Positions 1-8,928 of a stretch of DNA of 63,551 nt are shown one piece after another. Position 1 is the stretch's first letter. The number at the start of each line of letters is the position of its first letter. Under the pieces are notes generated by a model that made no database searches, was not told the DNA's origin, and saw only the letters and a list, made by a program, of their open reading frames with translations. The translations under genes were made by a program, and so were the position numbers. The stretch covers positions 1 to 63,551 of the forward strand of contig JAFGPV010000127.1 in the NCBI GenBank assembly GCA_016936015.1. The letters are read 5' to 3'. Source of the stretch: Pirellulales bacterium (GTDB lineage: Bacteria; Planctomycetota; Planctomycetia; Pirellulales; Thermoguttaceae).

Positions 1-28
1 AATAACTTTGGAGTTTTTTCTAAAAATC

Positions 29-77
29 AGCCCTCACCCCCGGCCCCTCTCCCTAAGGGAGAGGGGAGTTATACTTG
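29..77. repeat. Half-copy of the CCCTCACCCC/CCCTCTCCC palindromic repeat
   Basis: A short C-rich segment contains the stem CCCCTCTCCC-taa-GGGAGAGGGG. The same motif occurs as a pair inside lysA near 47.3 kb. Here it lies downstream of the GH172 gene, where the hairpin could also help end transcription. Confidence 0.6.
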
Positions 78-226
78 GACAACCGCTAATGAACCGTTCC
101 GCGGCCAAAAGACCGGCAAACTCGGCGGGAACAGCCGTGTTGGCGGTTGAACAACGATCATTGGCTGCATCGGCATCAATAAAAGAATGGAGAACCCCCC
201 TTCGGGATCCCCTCCCGTGCATTTTT

Positions 227-257
227 CGACTTTTGATGACCAACTCCCGGGTGCCCG
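227..257. repeat. 31-bp repeat matching the window's right end in inverse orientation
   Basis: The segment from CGACTTTTGATGACC to CCGGGTGCCCG is identical to the reverse complement of 63521-63551. It lies in the 288-bp stretch downstream of the GH172 gene, where I see no convincing gene. It is probably one arm of a dispersed palindromic element. Confidence 0.6.
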
Positions 258-288
258 TGATGGCTCCCGTGACATTCACCAACGGCAG

Positions 289-2061
289 CTACCTCGAGTA
301 GAGCAGCGGGTTTTTGCGCCAGTCGTTGTCCTTGTCGTGGCCGTATTTTTCGACCCGGGGACGGCGCTCGCGGAGTTGGACGGAGTGGAGGCCGAGCAGT
401 CGGCCTTGGGAGCGGGGGTTTTGGCCGACGCATTCCAGCCGCAGGACGTGCTTGCCCGCGTCGGGCCAGAAGTCCAATAGGTGGAACTCGCGGTCGGCGA
501 GGTTTTCGGAGTAGAAATCCAGCGGCGGGCCGATCTTCGCGCCGTCCAGCGTGGCCTGGTACGTCCCGTAGTCCGGGGCGCAGGCGGCGACGATCAGCAG
601 GTGGAGCGGCTCACGGCGCTTGACCTCGAAGGGGATTTCGACCCAGGCATTCTCGGCTTTTTCGGGATTGTAGAGCAAAATCGGCCTGTCGAACAACCAC
701 GGCAGAAACTGACGATGGGCGGAGCCGCCGCTATGGTACTCGGGCGCTGTAAAATCCTTGGCGTAGGCGACAATCCGTTCGAGCGGCGGCAGACGCCGGG
801 CCTTGGCGTCGGGAGAGCGGGCCGTAAAGGTGGGCGTGCCCGTCTGGTACCAGAAGGCCACGCTGGCGTAGTCGTCTTCCCGTTCGTTCCAGCTCATTTT
901 CTTGTTGTCCGGATTCTCGTCGGCCGAGATCCAACTGCGGTGTTCGATAGTGACCTTGATCGACTTTTCGAAGACGATCGGGTCGGCCAGGTGCCAGCGG
1001 TAGGCCGAGGTCTTGTTGCCGACGTACCCGTACGGGTCCCAGTAGGGCACGCCGAAGTAGAGGGTTTCGGTGGTAGCCAGCCCGTAGGCGCAGCAGAAGT
1101 AGTCTTCGGTGCCGGTGCCCCAGATCGAGGGCGTTTTCTCGCCGTCGATGTAGATTTTTTCGTCGCCTTCGCCGTACCAGATTGGGCTGCGCATGCGGAT
1201 GGCCAGCACGGTGCCCACGTAATGGCCCTTGCCCTGGGTATCGAGGATGACGTAGTCCTTGCCGCCTTCCTGGGGATATTCCTGGCGGTACTGGGCGTAG
1301 AAGTAGGGCGCGTCCTCGGCCACGTCGCGTTGGATCCAGTCGATGTTGTAATAAAGCCCGCCCATCGGCCGGTCGCTCTGGTTGACGACTTCCACCCGGG
1401 CCGACTTGCGGAAGGGCATGTGCCAGTAGCAGTTGTACGAATCGCCCTCCTGCACCACGACGGGCAGGCTGTTGATCGCGCTCCGCTTGCCGAAGCAGTT
1501 GGCGAAGAAGTCGCCCAGCGGGGCCTCGACGCCGGGCCGGTCACTGCCGTCCCAGTAGATCCGCAGCAGCAGTTCCTGATGGTCGGCGTTGCCCGGGTGC
1601 CGGCCGCGTTTCGGCGACGGACCGGGGAAGGTGAACCAGAAATGGGTGATGACGCCGGGGCCTTTCGCGTCCATCAGGACTTGCTTCCCGCCGGGCGCGA
1701 TCGGCTGGGCGTCGTAATTGCTCCGCTCGTCGTCGGGATCCCCCAGCGGCTCCGCCCGGGGATCGTATTTCCCGTCCGCCCCCTTCCGGAACGACGAGGT
1801 CGCCCGGCGGCTCCGCCCCGGCAGCGGCTTGGCCAGCCCCTCGAACAGCTCCTGGGCCGACAGCGGCAACGCGAGAAGCAGGATCAGAATTCCCGCAGTT
1901 ATTGATAATATGCATCTATTGTGGAAGGTAAGAACAAAGGGTGCCATGCCCACGCTGGCGTGGGCATGACGTGTTGTTTCTGAATTTCCAACATGCCCAC
2001 GCAAGCGTGGGCATGGCACCCAACTAGTCACAGTAGAAATGAATTTGCAGCAAACGGTCAT
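289..2061 (-). CDS. DUF2961 / GH172-like secreted glycosidase
   Basis: This is a 590-residue protein of the DUF2961 family, whose characterised members (GH172) act on fructofuranoside or arabinofuranoside linkages; the substrate here is unknown. Family-like segments include the GPGVITHFWFTFPG stretch, YWDGSDRPGVEAPLGDFF and GTGTEDYFCCAYG. The ATG at 2061 overlaps the stop of the upstream M16 gene as ATGA and has an AAAGGA site in front, so coupled translation is likely. Oddly, a palindromic repeat (1939-2021) lies between this start and the hydrophobic signal-like segment (about residues 52-70). The alternative ATG at 1947 sits inside the repeat, gives a normal signal peptide, but has no ribosome-binding site. 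Family assignment is firm; the start is uncertain. Confidence 0.85.
   Translation of the reverse strand: MTVCCKFISTVTSWVPCPRLRGHVGNSETTRHAHASVGMAPFVLTFHNRCILSITAGILILLLALPLSAQELFEGLAKPLPGRSRRATSSFRKGADGKYDPRAEPLGDPDDERSNYDAQPIAPGGKQVLMDAKGPGVITHFWFTFPGPSPKRGRHPGNADHQELLLRIYWDGSDRPGVEAPLGDFFANCFGKRSAINSLPVVVQEGDSYNCYWHMPFRKSARVEVVNQSDRPMGGLYYNIDWIQRDVAEDAPYFYAQYRQEYPQEGGKDYVILDTQGKGHYVGTVLAIRMRSPIWYGEGDEKIYIDGEKTPSIWGTGTEDYFCCAYGLATTETLYFGVPYWDPYGYVGNKTSAYRWHLADPIVFEKSIKVTIEHRSWISADENPDNKKMSWNEREDDYASVAFWYQTGTPTFTARSPDAKARRLPPLERIVAYAKDFTAPEYHSGGSAHRQFLPWLFDRPILLYNPEKAENAWVEIPFEVKRREPLHLLIVAACAPDYGTYQATLDGAKIGPPLDFYSENLADREFHLLDFWPDAGKHVLRLECVGQNPRSQGRLLGLHSVQLRERRPRVEKYGHDKDNDWRKNPLLYSR
1939..2021. 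repeat. GGGTGCCATGCCCACGC palindromic element, copy 1
   Basis: This 83-bp element begins GGGTGCCATGCCCACGC and ends with its exact reverse complement. Each half also folds on itself (CCCACGC/GCGTGGG). It lies within the first codons of the GH172 gene and encodes a PRLRGH...ASVGMAP-like peptide in the same frame as copy 2 at 29.9-30.0 kb. Confidence 0.85.
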
Positions 2062-4916
2062 GGTGCATTTCCTTTCAGGTTGCCCGCGGGTACGAGGCGG
2101 AAGTTATCGTCGAACCGGACGGCTTCGAGGTTCTTGCCGGCCGGCAGCTTGCGCAGTTCGGGTTCGACGTTTTCCCGGTCGGCGACGATGATGATCGCCT
2201 GGCGGTCGAGGTCGATGTGTTTTTTGGCCGCGTCGATTACGTCGTCGGCCGTGACGGCGTCGATGCGGGGGATGTACGCGTTGAAGTAGTCGTCGGGCAG
2301 CCGGAACTCGACGAGGGTTTCCAGGTGTCCGGCGATCTGGCCGGAGGTCTCGAAATCGGCGGGGAAGGCGCGGACCAGGTAGGCCTTGCCGAAATCGAGT
2401 TCGGCCGGCTGGACCGGCTGGGCGCCGGTGATGCCCCGGTACTCCTTGAGGAACTCCGTCAGCGCCGGGGCGGTGACTGCCGTCTGCACGCTGGAGTAGG
2501 CCAGGAACGGGCCCGGCTGGCGGATCCGCCAGTCGAACGTCGACCGGGCGCCGTAGGTGTAGCCCTTCGCCTCGCGGAGGTTCATGTTCAGCCGGCTCAT
2601 GAATTGCCCGCCGAAAAGGGTATTCATCACGCTCAGCGCGTAGTAGTCGGGCGAGGTCCGCTGCGGGCCGACCTGGGCGACCGTGATGACCGATTGGGCC
2701 GAGCCGGGCTTATCGACCAGGACGATCCGCGTCGGTTTCGGCGCGGGCAGCGGCGGCAATTGTTCTTGGGGGAGATCGGCGGCCTCCGACTTCCAGCCGC
2801 CGAGCGCCTTTTCCAGTTCGGCGGTCAGTTCGGCGGGCGTCACGTCGCCGACGGCGATCAGCGTGGCCTGCTCGGGGCGGAAGTGGCCGCGGTAAAAATC
2901 GGCCAGGTCGGCTTGGGCCAGCGAGGCCAGGGTCTTCGGCGTGCCGAACGGCGGTTGCCCGTAGGGATGATCCGGCCCGTAGAGCGTCGGCCCGACGGCC
3001 AGCATGGCCAGGATGGTCGGCTCGTTGCGGGCCTGGATCAGCCGGCCGAGCAGGATGTTCTTCTCGCGGGCCAGCTCCCGCTCCGGGAAGACGGGATTGC
3101 GGAGCACGTCGGCGTAGACGGCCAGCGCCGCGGGCAGGTGCCGCTTGAGCGTGAACAGCCGGACGGCGGAGGTGTTCCAATCAGTCGAACAGGAGAGCGA
3201 GGCGCCCAGCCCGGCCAACTCGTCGGCAATCTGCTCGGCGGTGCGAGTTTTGGTCCCCTCGTCCCAGACGGCGGCGGTCAGACCGGCCAGGCCCAGTTTC
3301 GACGGCGGTTCCGCGGTGCGGCCGACGGGGAACACCAGGTTCAGCGCCACCGTCGGCAGGGCGTGCTTTTCGACCACGAGCAGTTCCATCCCGTTAGAGA
3401 GTTTTTCACGGTGAAACGGCGGCAAGTTGAGCTTGGGCGTCGGGCCGGGCGAAGGGAGCGCTTTCCAGGGCGACTGGTCGGCGACGTCCGTCTCGGGCGG
3501 GGACGCCGGCTCTGTGCCGCCTGCGGCCAATTTGGCTTGTTGCTCGGCCAGTGCGATCCGGAGATCCGGTTCGATCTTGGTCTCCTTGCCGGGCACCACT
3601 TCGAGGGCGAGGTATACCGGGCCGAGGTATTTTTCCGCCGCCCGCTGCACGTCCGTAGGCGTAACCTTCAGATAGCGCTCGAACTCCTTCGATTGGTAGC
3701 CGGGATCGCCCGTCAGGACGTTGTACAGGTTCAAGGTGTCCGCCCGGCCGCCGTGGCCGTGGACCGTTTCCAGCGAGCGGATGAGCTGCGTCTCCAAGCG
3801 GTTGACCGTCCGGGTGACTTCTTCCCCGGTGGGCGGCTGCTGCTGGACGCGGCGGATTTCGTCGAGGATGGCGGCCTCCAGTTCCTCCAGGGTGTGGCCC
3901 GGCCGGGCCGTGGCGACGATCATGAACATGCCGGCGATCTCCTGGGACATCTGGCCGGCCATCACCTCCTGGGCGAGCTGCTTTTCGCGGACCAGCGTCT
4001 TTTCCAGCCGCGAGGTCTTGCCGGCGGTCAGCACGTCGGCCAGGACGTCCAGGGCCGGCTCGTCGGGGGCGAAATAGGGGACCGTCGGCCAGGCCAGGTA
4101 CAGCCGGGGCAGGCCGACGCGGTCGGCCATCCGGATCCGCTTCGCTTCCTTCAAGCGTGCCGGCATCGGCGAAATCTTTTCCACTTTGGGGCCGGCGGGG
4201 ATCGGCCCGAAATACTTGGCCACCAACCGCTTCGCCACGGCCGGATCGAAGTCGCCGGCGATGCACAGGCTCGCGTTGGCCGGGTGGTAATAGCGGCGGA
4301 AGAATCCGGCGACGTCCTCCCGGCTGGCATTGTCGATGTCGGCCATCGAGCCGATGGTGGGCCAACTGTACGGATGCTCGGCCGGATAGATCGCCGCGAG
4401 GATCGTCTCCTGGACCAGCCCGTAAGGCCGGTTCTCGTAGCTCTGCCGCCGTTCGTTTTTCACCACGTCGCGCTGGTTGTCGAGCTTTTCCTGGGACATG
4501 GCCGGCAGGAGGAATCCCATCCGGTCGGCCTCCATCCACAAGGCCAGCTCGAGGTAGTTGGCCGGGACGGTCTCGAAGTAGTTCGTCCGGTCCTGGTTGG
4601 TCGAGCCGTTGATGTTCCCGCCCGCCTCCTGCAAGGGGGCGAAATAGTCGGTATCGTGATGCTTGCTCCCCTGGAACATCATGTGCTCGAAGAGGTGCGC
4701 GAATCCGGTCCGCCCCGGCCGCTCGTTCTTCGACCCCACGTGATACCAGACGTTCACCGAGACGATCGGCGTCGAGTGGTCCACGTGCAAAATCACTTGC
4801 AATCCGTTGGGCAGCGTGTACTTCTCGAAGGGAACGGCCGGGATCCCCGAGGCGGCAGTCGCCAGGTTCGCGGCCAACAGCAACGCGATCAGCACGATCG
4901 GTTTCAAGAGTTTCAT
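2058..4916 (-). CDS. M16 family zinc metallopeptidase (two-domain, secreted)
   Basis: This pitrilysin/insulinase-type peptidase has two M16 halves. The inverted zinc motif HLFEH is at residues 74-78 and is followed by the conserved RNERRQSYENRPYG stretch. The second half lacks HxxEH and probably has only a structural role, as in many bacterial M16 proteins. The start at 4916 is preferred over the upstream ATG at 4961 because it begins directly with a signal peptide (MKLLKPIVLIALLLAANLA) and follows an AAAAGG site. Its stop overlaps the ATG of the GH172 gene by four bases, and the decarboxylase gene lies 67 bp upstream on the same strand, so the three may be cotranscribed. It probably degrades peptides in the periplasm. 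Confidence 0.93.
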   Translation of the reverse strand: MKLLKPIVLIALLLAANLATAASGIPAVPFEKYTLPNGLQVILHVDHSTPIVSVNVWYHVGSKNERPGRTGFAHLFEHMMFQGSKHHDTDYFAPLQEAGGNINGSTNQDRTNYFETVPANYLELALWMEADRMGFLLPAMSQEKLDNQRDVVKNERRQSYENRPYGLVQETILAAIYPAEHPYSWPTIGSMADIDNASREDVAGFFRRYYHPANASLCIAGDFDPAVAKRLVAKYFGPIPAGPKVEKISPMPARLKEAKRIRMADRVGLPRLYLAWPTVPYFAPDEPALDVLADVLTAGKTSRLEKTLVREKQLAQEVMAGQMSQEIAGMFMIVATARPGHTLEELEAAILDEIRRVQQQPPTGEEVTRTVNRLETQLIRSLETVHGHGGRADTLNLYNVLTGDPGYQSKEFERYLKVTPTDVQRAAEKYLGPVYLALEVVPGKETKIEPDLRIALAEQQAKLAAGGTEPASPPETDVADQSPWKALPSPGPTPKLNLPPFHREKLSNGMELLVVEKHALPTVALNLVFPVGRTAEPPSKLGLAGLTAAVWDEGTKTRTAEQIADELAGLGASLSCSTDWNTSAVRLFTLKRHLPAALAVYADVLRNPVFPERELAREKNILLGRLIQARNEPTILAMLAVGPTLYGPDHPYGQPPFGTPKTLASLAQADLADFYRGHFRPEQATLIAVGDVTPAELTAELEKALGGWKSEAADLPQEQLPPLPAPKPTRIVLVDKPGSAQSVITVAQVGPQRTSPDYYALSVMNTLFGGQFMSRLNMNLREAKGYTYGARSTFDWRIRQPGPFLAYSSVQTAVTAPALTEFLKEYRGITGAQPVQPAELDFGKAYLVRAFPADFETSGQIAGHLETLVEFRLPDDYFNAYIPRIDAVTADDVIDAAKKHIDLDRQAIIIVADRENVEPELRKLPAGKNLEAVRFDDNFRLVPAGNLKGNAP

Positions 4917-4983
4917 GGAATACCTTTTCAGAGTAATTGAATGAAAGGCAGAGGTAGTCACGTCAAGTGTTACATTATAAACA

Positions 4984-6585
4984 TTAAATCATCTCTTCAA
5001 TACTATAAATCACTCGCTCGATCACCGCGGCGTCGGTTTTGGGGTTGAAGAAGACGGCCTTCCAGGCGGGCAGTTCGAGGCCGTGGGGGCGGTAGCCCAT
5101 GTTGTTAGTGAAGCTGAGCCGGGCGTCCTGGGCGGGATCGAGGGCGGCCTGACGCTTGTCGAACAGGCGGCGGACCTCGGCCGTGTAGCGCTGGAACTCC
5201 TCGGGTTCGAGTTGGCCGGCCTCCAGGCGGTCGAAGATCGCCGCGGCGTTGCGGCCTTTCGGCAGCACCCACCAGACGACGCTCGTGCCGATCGTCTCGG
5301 CGTTTAAGACCTTGCAGTAGTCCAATTGGCCAAGGCGTTTTTTCAGCAGGTGGGCCATCTCCAGGGCGTTGGCCACCAGCATCCGGCAGCCGATCAGCCC
5401 CAGGCCGTTGAGCGAAGCCATCACCGAGTAGGGGCCGATGGCGGCCCGGGAGCACTCGAGGGTGAACAGGGCGGGATCGCGGCGGTATTCGGCCTCGCAG
5501 AAGTACGGCATGTCGTGCACCGAGCGGAACAGGTGCTTCAGGTCGGCCCGGCGGTTGACGATGAACGCGCTGGCCGGATAGTGTCCCCAGCCCATCTTGT
5601 GGAAGTCGATCGTCACCGAGTCGGCGTGGCGGAAGCCCTGGCAGTGTTTCTGGGCGGCGGCGACCAGCGGCAGCGTGTCCTCCTCAAGTTGGAAGGGATT
5701 TTCCTGGAGGTTGTATTCGTCGAGGAAGCAGAGCGACCAGCCGACGGCCGCGTCGACGTGGAGGTGGGGGACGGGCATATTCCGCGCCCGGGCTTTTTCT
5801 TCGATCAATTGGCGGATGGCCGTAATGTCGTCGATGCCGAAGGCGTCGGTCCCGCCGAAGGTGGCGATGATGAACGCCACGCGGATCTGCTCGGCGTAGA
5901 GTGCGTCGAGTTTTTCGGCCAGCAGGTCGAGCCGGATAGCCAGCGCGCGGTCGGTGGGCACGGCGTGGAGGTTTTCGGTCCCCATGCCCAGCCAGCCGGC
6001 CAACGTGGCGTTGGAGTAATGGGCGGCTTCGGAGACGATGCCGGCCAGGCGGTGCTCGCGGACGCCGGTTTGCATCGCTCCGGGCAGGACCTTTTCGATG
6101 CCCAGCTTGCCGCCGTAGAGGTTCGAAACGGTCCCGCCCATCGTGAACACGCCCCAGGGCGAATCGGTGTGGTAGAACACGAGGTTCGCCAGGGCGGTGA
6201 TGGCCTTGACTTCCAGCTCGTTGCTCCGCTGGCTGTAGGTGTCCACGCAGAGGTTCGGATTCTTCAGCAGGCAGGCGATCGTGCCGATCAACGAGGCGTA
6301 GTTGGCCGGTCCGCGGACGTTCTCGACGTGCAGTTTCGAGTTCCAGCCGTCGGTGCCCCAGAAGAACGGGAAGATGGCGTCCCGGGCGTCCTTCAGGTTG
6401 CCGGGCAGAGTGTGGATCTCGGGATTGGCCTGGGCGGTCTCGTAGTTCTGCGACATCAGGCTGCCCGGTGGCAGCGACTCCTCGGCCTCCATCGTGCTCA
6501 GCAGTTCGTCGAAGATTTGGGAGAGCTTCCGCCGGTCGCAGGTGAAAAACGTGCGGATCAATTCGTCGAGTTTCGTACGATCCAT
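4984..6585 (-). CDS. PLP-dependent group II amino-acid decarboxylase
   Basis: This 533-residue protein belongs to the glutamate/aromatic amino-acid decarboxylase fold. Visible cofactor residues are the stacking His189 in SEAAHYSN, Asp278 in HVDAAVGWS and Lys330 in TIDFHKMGWG, the expected Schiff-base lysine. The N-terminal part (FWGTDGWNSKLHVENVRGPANYASLIGT) fits the family's substrate loop. The DFHKMGW motif departs from the usual DPHKW, so the substrate (glutamate, aspartate, tyrosine or other) cannot be read from sequence. The ATG at 6585 follows a GGAGGAAGCGAAT site. It is the first gene of the minus-strand run leading into the M16 peptidase. Confidence 0.88.
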   Translation of the reverse strand: MDRTKLDELIRTFFTCDRRKLSQIFDELLSTMEAEESLPPGSLMSQNYETAQANPEIHTLPGNLKDARDAIFPFFWGTDGWNSKLHVENVRGPANYASLIGTIACLLKNPNLCVDTYSQRSNELEVKAITALANLVFYHTDSPWGVFTMGGTVSNLYGGKLGIEKVLPGAMQTGVREHRLAGIVSEAAHYSNATLAGWLGMGTENLHAVPTDRALAIRLDLLAEKLDALYAEQIRVAFIIATFGGTDAFGIDDITAIRQLIEEKARARNMPVPHLHVDAAVGWSLCFLDEYNLQENPFQLEEDTLPLVAAAQKHCQGFRHADSVTIDFHKMGWGHYPASAFIVNRRADLKHLFRSVHDMPYFCEAEYRRDPALFTLECSRAAIGPYSVMASLNGLGLIGCRMLVANALEMAHLLKKRLGQLDYCKVLNAETIGTSVVWWVLPKGRNAAAIFDRLEAGQLEPEEFQRYTAEVRRLFDKRQAALDPAQDARLSFTNNMGYRPHGLELPAWKAVFFNPKTDAAVIERVIYSIEEMI

Positions 6586-6713
6586 ATTCGCTTCCTCCGC
6601 GGGATTCGATATTTAACTCTACCTTCTGACGCGCCGACTGTCGAGCGGCGGGAGGGGCCTCAATCCCGATCCATTCCTTGCCAGCGGGGGTGGTATTCTG
6701 CGATAATGGCGGC

Positions 6714-7409
6714 ATGGACGATTTTGCGAAAGACGAGCCCTCCGACTCCTCCGAGATTCCCGAACTGGAGTCCGCGCTGCCCGACGAGTATGACGTGGCG
6801 CCGACCGAGGAGGAGAAACATCCTCCACGGCCCTTGCCGGCCTGGGTCGAAAAAAAACTGTCCTCCCCGGGAAAAGGATTCTATGAACGGAGCGTCGAGT
6901 CGCCGGTGCATTATCCCTTTCGGGAGCTCCTATTGTTGGTCACCGGGATCACGGGTTTCTTGGCCCTGGTGTGCCTGCGGTTCGGCATGGGACTGCTGGC
7001 ATTGGCGGTCATCGTGCTGGGTCTCCTGTTTGTCATCGGGTTGATGATTTTGGAGAGGTTGCAGCGCCGGCGGGAGACGGCGGAACGGTCGGCCGACGGC
7101 GCCGAATCTCCGGCGAAGAGGCGCCGCCTTCCGCTGCCCGACTCGACTCCCGAGAGGCGGCCCTTCCAGTTTTCGTTGGCCGACTTGATGATTACCATGA
7201 CGGCGATGGCGTGCTTGATGAGCCTGGCGAGTCTCGTGCCGGGGGAGAACAAATTCTCGTATTTCGCCGGGATCAGCGGCATCGGGGTGTTTGTGGGGCT
7301 GATCGTGATTTCGGTGGTCGAAGAGGTCCACCGCGTGGTCCGGCTGGTGTGGGCCATGCTCTTTTTGATGTACATTTTCTCCTCCCTGGCGGCGATTTTT
7401 TGGAGGTAG
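6714..7409 (+). CDS. Predicted inner-membrane protein, function unknown
   Basis: I do not recognise this family. The 231-residue protein starts with an acidic, Pro-rich soluble segment, then has two hydrophobic helices around residues 71-112 (LLLLVTGITGFLALVCL and LLALAVIVLGLLFVIGLMIL), a basic linker, and three more helices to the C-terminus. The start at the ATG at 6714 is chosen over the TTG at 6678 because the latter only adds a short non-conserved-looking tail. The gene ends 8 bp before the aminotransferase ATG, whose ribosome-binding site overlaps this gene's last codons, so the two are likely cotranscribed. Confidence 0.7.
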   Translation: MDDFAKDEPSDSSEIPELESALPDEYDVAPTEEEKHPPRPLPAWVEKKLSSPGKGFYERSVESPVHYPFRELLLLVTGITGFLALVCLRFGMGLLALAVIVLGLLFVIGLMILERLQRRRETAERSADGAESPAKRRRLPLPDSTPERRPFQFSLADLMITMTAMACLMSLASLVPGENKFSYFAGISGIGVFVGLIVISVVEEVHRVVRLVWAMLFLMYIFSSLAAIFWR

Positions 7410-7417
7410 AATAGAAC

Positions 7418-8647
7418 ATGAACGAAGACCTCCAGATCGGCGAGCAGATTGAACAAAACCGGCCGTTTGCCATCGAGGTGGCGGAGCGCGTCCGTCGGCT
7501 GCCGCCCTATCTGTTCGCCCAGATCAACCGGTTGATGTACCAGAAGCGCCGTGCGGGCGACGACGTGATCGACCTGGGGATGGGAAATCCCGGCGACCCG
7601 CCGCAGGACGCGGTGATCGAGAAACTGGCCGAGGCCGCCCGGGATCCCCGGAACCACGGCTACGCGCCGGCCCAGGGCGTGCTCAGCCTCCGCCGCGAGG
7701 TGGCCGCCAGGTACTTGAGCCACTACGGCGTGCGGTTGGACCCGGAACGGGAAATCGCCGTCTGCCTGGGTTCCAAAGAGGGCTTCAGCCACCTCTGTCT
7801 GGCGTTGGTGGGGCCGGGCGAGACGGCCATTGTCCCCACCCCCTCCTATCCCGCCCACCTCTACGCCGTGGCCCTAGCCGCCGCCAACGCCATCCTCCTG
7901 GAGGTAGCCGATCCGGAGCGGTTCCTGGCGAACGTCGATTACACCTGTCGGCACATCGTTCCCATCCCCAAACTGCTGATCGTGAATTTTCCCCACAACC
8001 CAACGACGACCGTGGTGGCGCCGGAGTTCTACGTCGAGGTGGTTCGGTTGGCGAAAAAATACGGATTCATGGTCGTCAGCGACTTGGCCTACGCCGACGT
8101 GGTGTTCGACGATTACCAGGCGCCCAGCTTTTTGGCGGCCCCGGGGGCGATCGACGTGGGCGTCGAGCTGACCACCATGAGCAAGGGCTACAACATGGCC
8201 GGCTGGCGAATCGGTTTCGCCGCGGGAAATCCCGAGGTGCTCCGGGCGCTGTTGACCATCAAGGGCTATTACGATTACGGGATGTTCCGGCCGATCCAGA
8301 TTGCGGCCATTGTGGCCCTGCGTCAGACCGAGGCGGCGGTCCAGGCCCAGGCGAAAATCTACGGCCGCCGCCGCGACGTCCTCTGCGACGGCCTGCAGCG
8401 GCTCGGTTGGCCCATCGAAAGGCCCAAGGCCACCATGTTCCTCTGGGCCAAAATGCCCGAGCCGTGGGCCGACCGGATGAACTCCTTCGAGTTCACTATG
8501 AAGCTGCTCCAGGAGGGGGACGTGGTGGTCAGTCCGGGGGGCGGATTCGGGATCTCCGGCGAGGGATACGTCCGCATGGCCCTGGTCGAGAATGAAAACC
8601 GCCTGCGGCAGGCCGTCCGCCAGATCGGGCGTTGTTTGGGAAAGTAA
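7418..8647 (+). CDS. alaC: Class I/II aminotransferase, AlaC-like
   Basis: This 409-residue fold-type I aminotransferase closely follows the AlaC (glutamate-pyruvate transaminase) pattern: [13 protein letters not shown] near the N-terminus, [21 protein letters not shown], and the PLP lysine at about residue 256 in [15 protein letters not shown]. The C-terminal arginine for the substrate carboxylate is in [13 protein letters not shown]-diaminopimelate aminotransferases are related, but the start RLPPYLF favours the alanine enzyme. GGAGG lies 11 bases before the ATG. It would link pyruvate/alanine with glutamate in the cytoplasm. Confidence 0.82.
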   Translation: MNEDLQIGEQIEQNRPFAIEVAERVRRLPPYLFAQINRLMYQKRRAGDDVIDLGMGNPGDPPQDAVIEKLAEAARDPRNHGYAPAQGVLSLRREVAARYLSHYGVRLDPEREIAVCLGSKEGFSHLCLALVGPGETAIVPTPSYPAHLYAVALAAANAILLEVADPERFLANVDYTCRHIVPIPKLLIVNFPHNPTTTVVAPEFYVEVVRLAKKYGFMVVSDLAYADVVFDDYQAPSFLAAPGAIDVGVELTTMSKGYNMAGWRIGFAAGNPEVLRALLTIKGYYDYGMFRPIQIAAIVALRQTEAAVQAQAKIYGRRRDVLCDGLQRLGWPIERPKATMFLWAKMPEPWADRMNSFEFTMKLLQEGDVVVSPGGGFGISGEGYVRMALVENENRLRQAVRQIGRCLGK

Positions 8648-8659
8648 TATCTCTACAAT

Positions 8660-8815
8660 AAAAAAAGGGTTCTCGCTCGCCGGTACGAGAACCCTCCTTG
8701 AAGGCTGCCCGAACCGGGAATTGTTTTTGAGGCAACACCCCGTCCGGAGACCCACAGCCAGTATATGAACCTATCGGGCTTTCCGCCCGCTGGACTTTAA
8801 ATCCACTTTTTTTCC
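8660..8815. ncRNA. Candidate structured RNA between the aminotransferase and carA
   Basis: The segment folds into several stems: GGGTTCTCG (8667-8675) with CGAGAACCC (8686-8694), CGGGC with GCCCG at 8775-8789, and an outer GGCTG/CAGCC pairing across the middle. On the plus strand it ends in a T7 run (8807-8813); on the minus strand the first hairpin is followed by seven T, a textbook terminator. The plus-strand stretch GTCCGGAGACC resembles the cobalamin-riboswitch box, but the rest of that riboswitch is absent. I cannot assign it to a known family or decide the strand. Confidence 0.35.
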
Positions 8816-8821
8816 AAACAA

Positions 8822-8904
8822 GTAGGGTGGGACAAGCAGAGCGCAGTCCCACTAAATCTTGAGAAAACCCTTGGTGGGACTGCGCTCTGCTTGTCCCACC
8901 CTAC
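8822..8904. repeat. Long perfect palindrome directly upstream of carA
   Basis: Two 31-bp arms, GTAGGGTGGGACAAGC...CAGTCCCAC and its exact reverse complement, flank a 21-bp spacer. The right arm ends 24 bp before the carA ATG. It is of the dispersed-palindrome type and could form a strong hairpin in the carA leader. Confidence 0.85.
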
Positions 8905-8928
8905 CATGACTTTCATTAAAGTTTTTCC

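Noticed and set aside
2217-4940. A 907-codon plus-strand frame
   Set aside because: Antisense shadow of the M16 peptidase, without signal peptide or recognisable motifs.
8700-8760. Cobalamin riboswitch call based on GTCCGGAGACC
   Set aside because: The other conserved blocks of the cobalamin element are absent and the downstream gene is not a B12 gene; kept only as a generic structured RNA.
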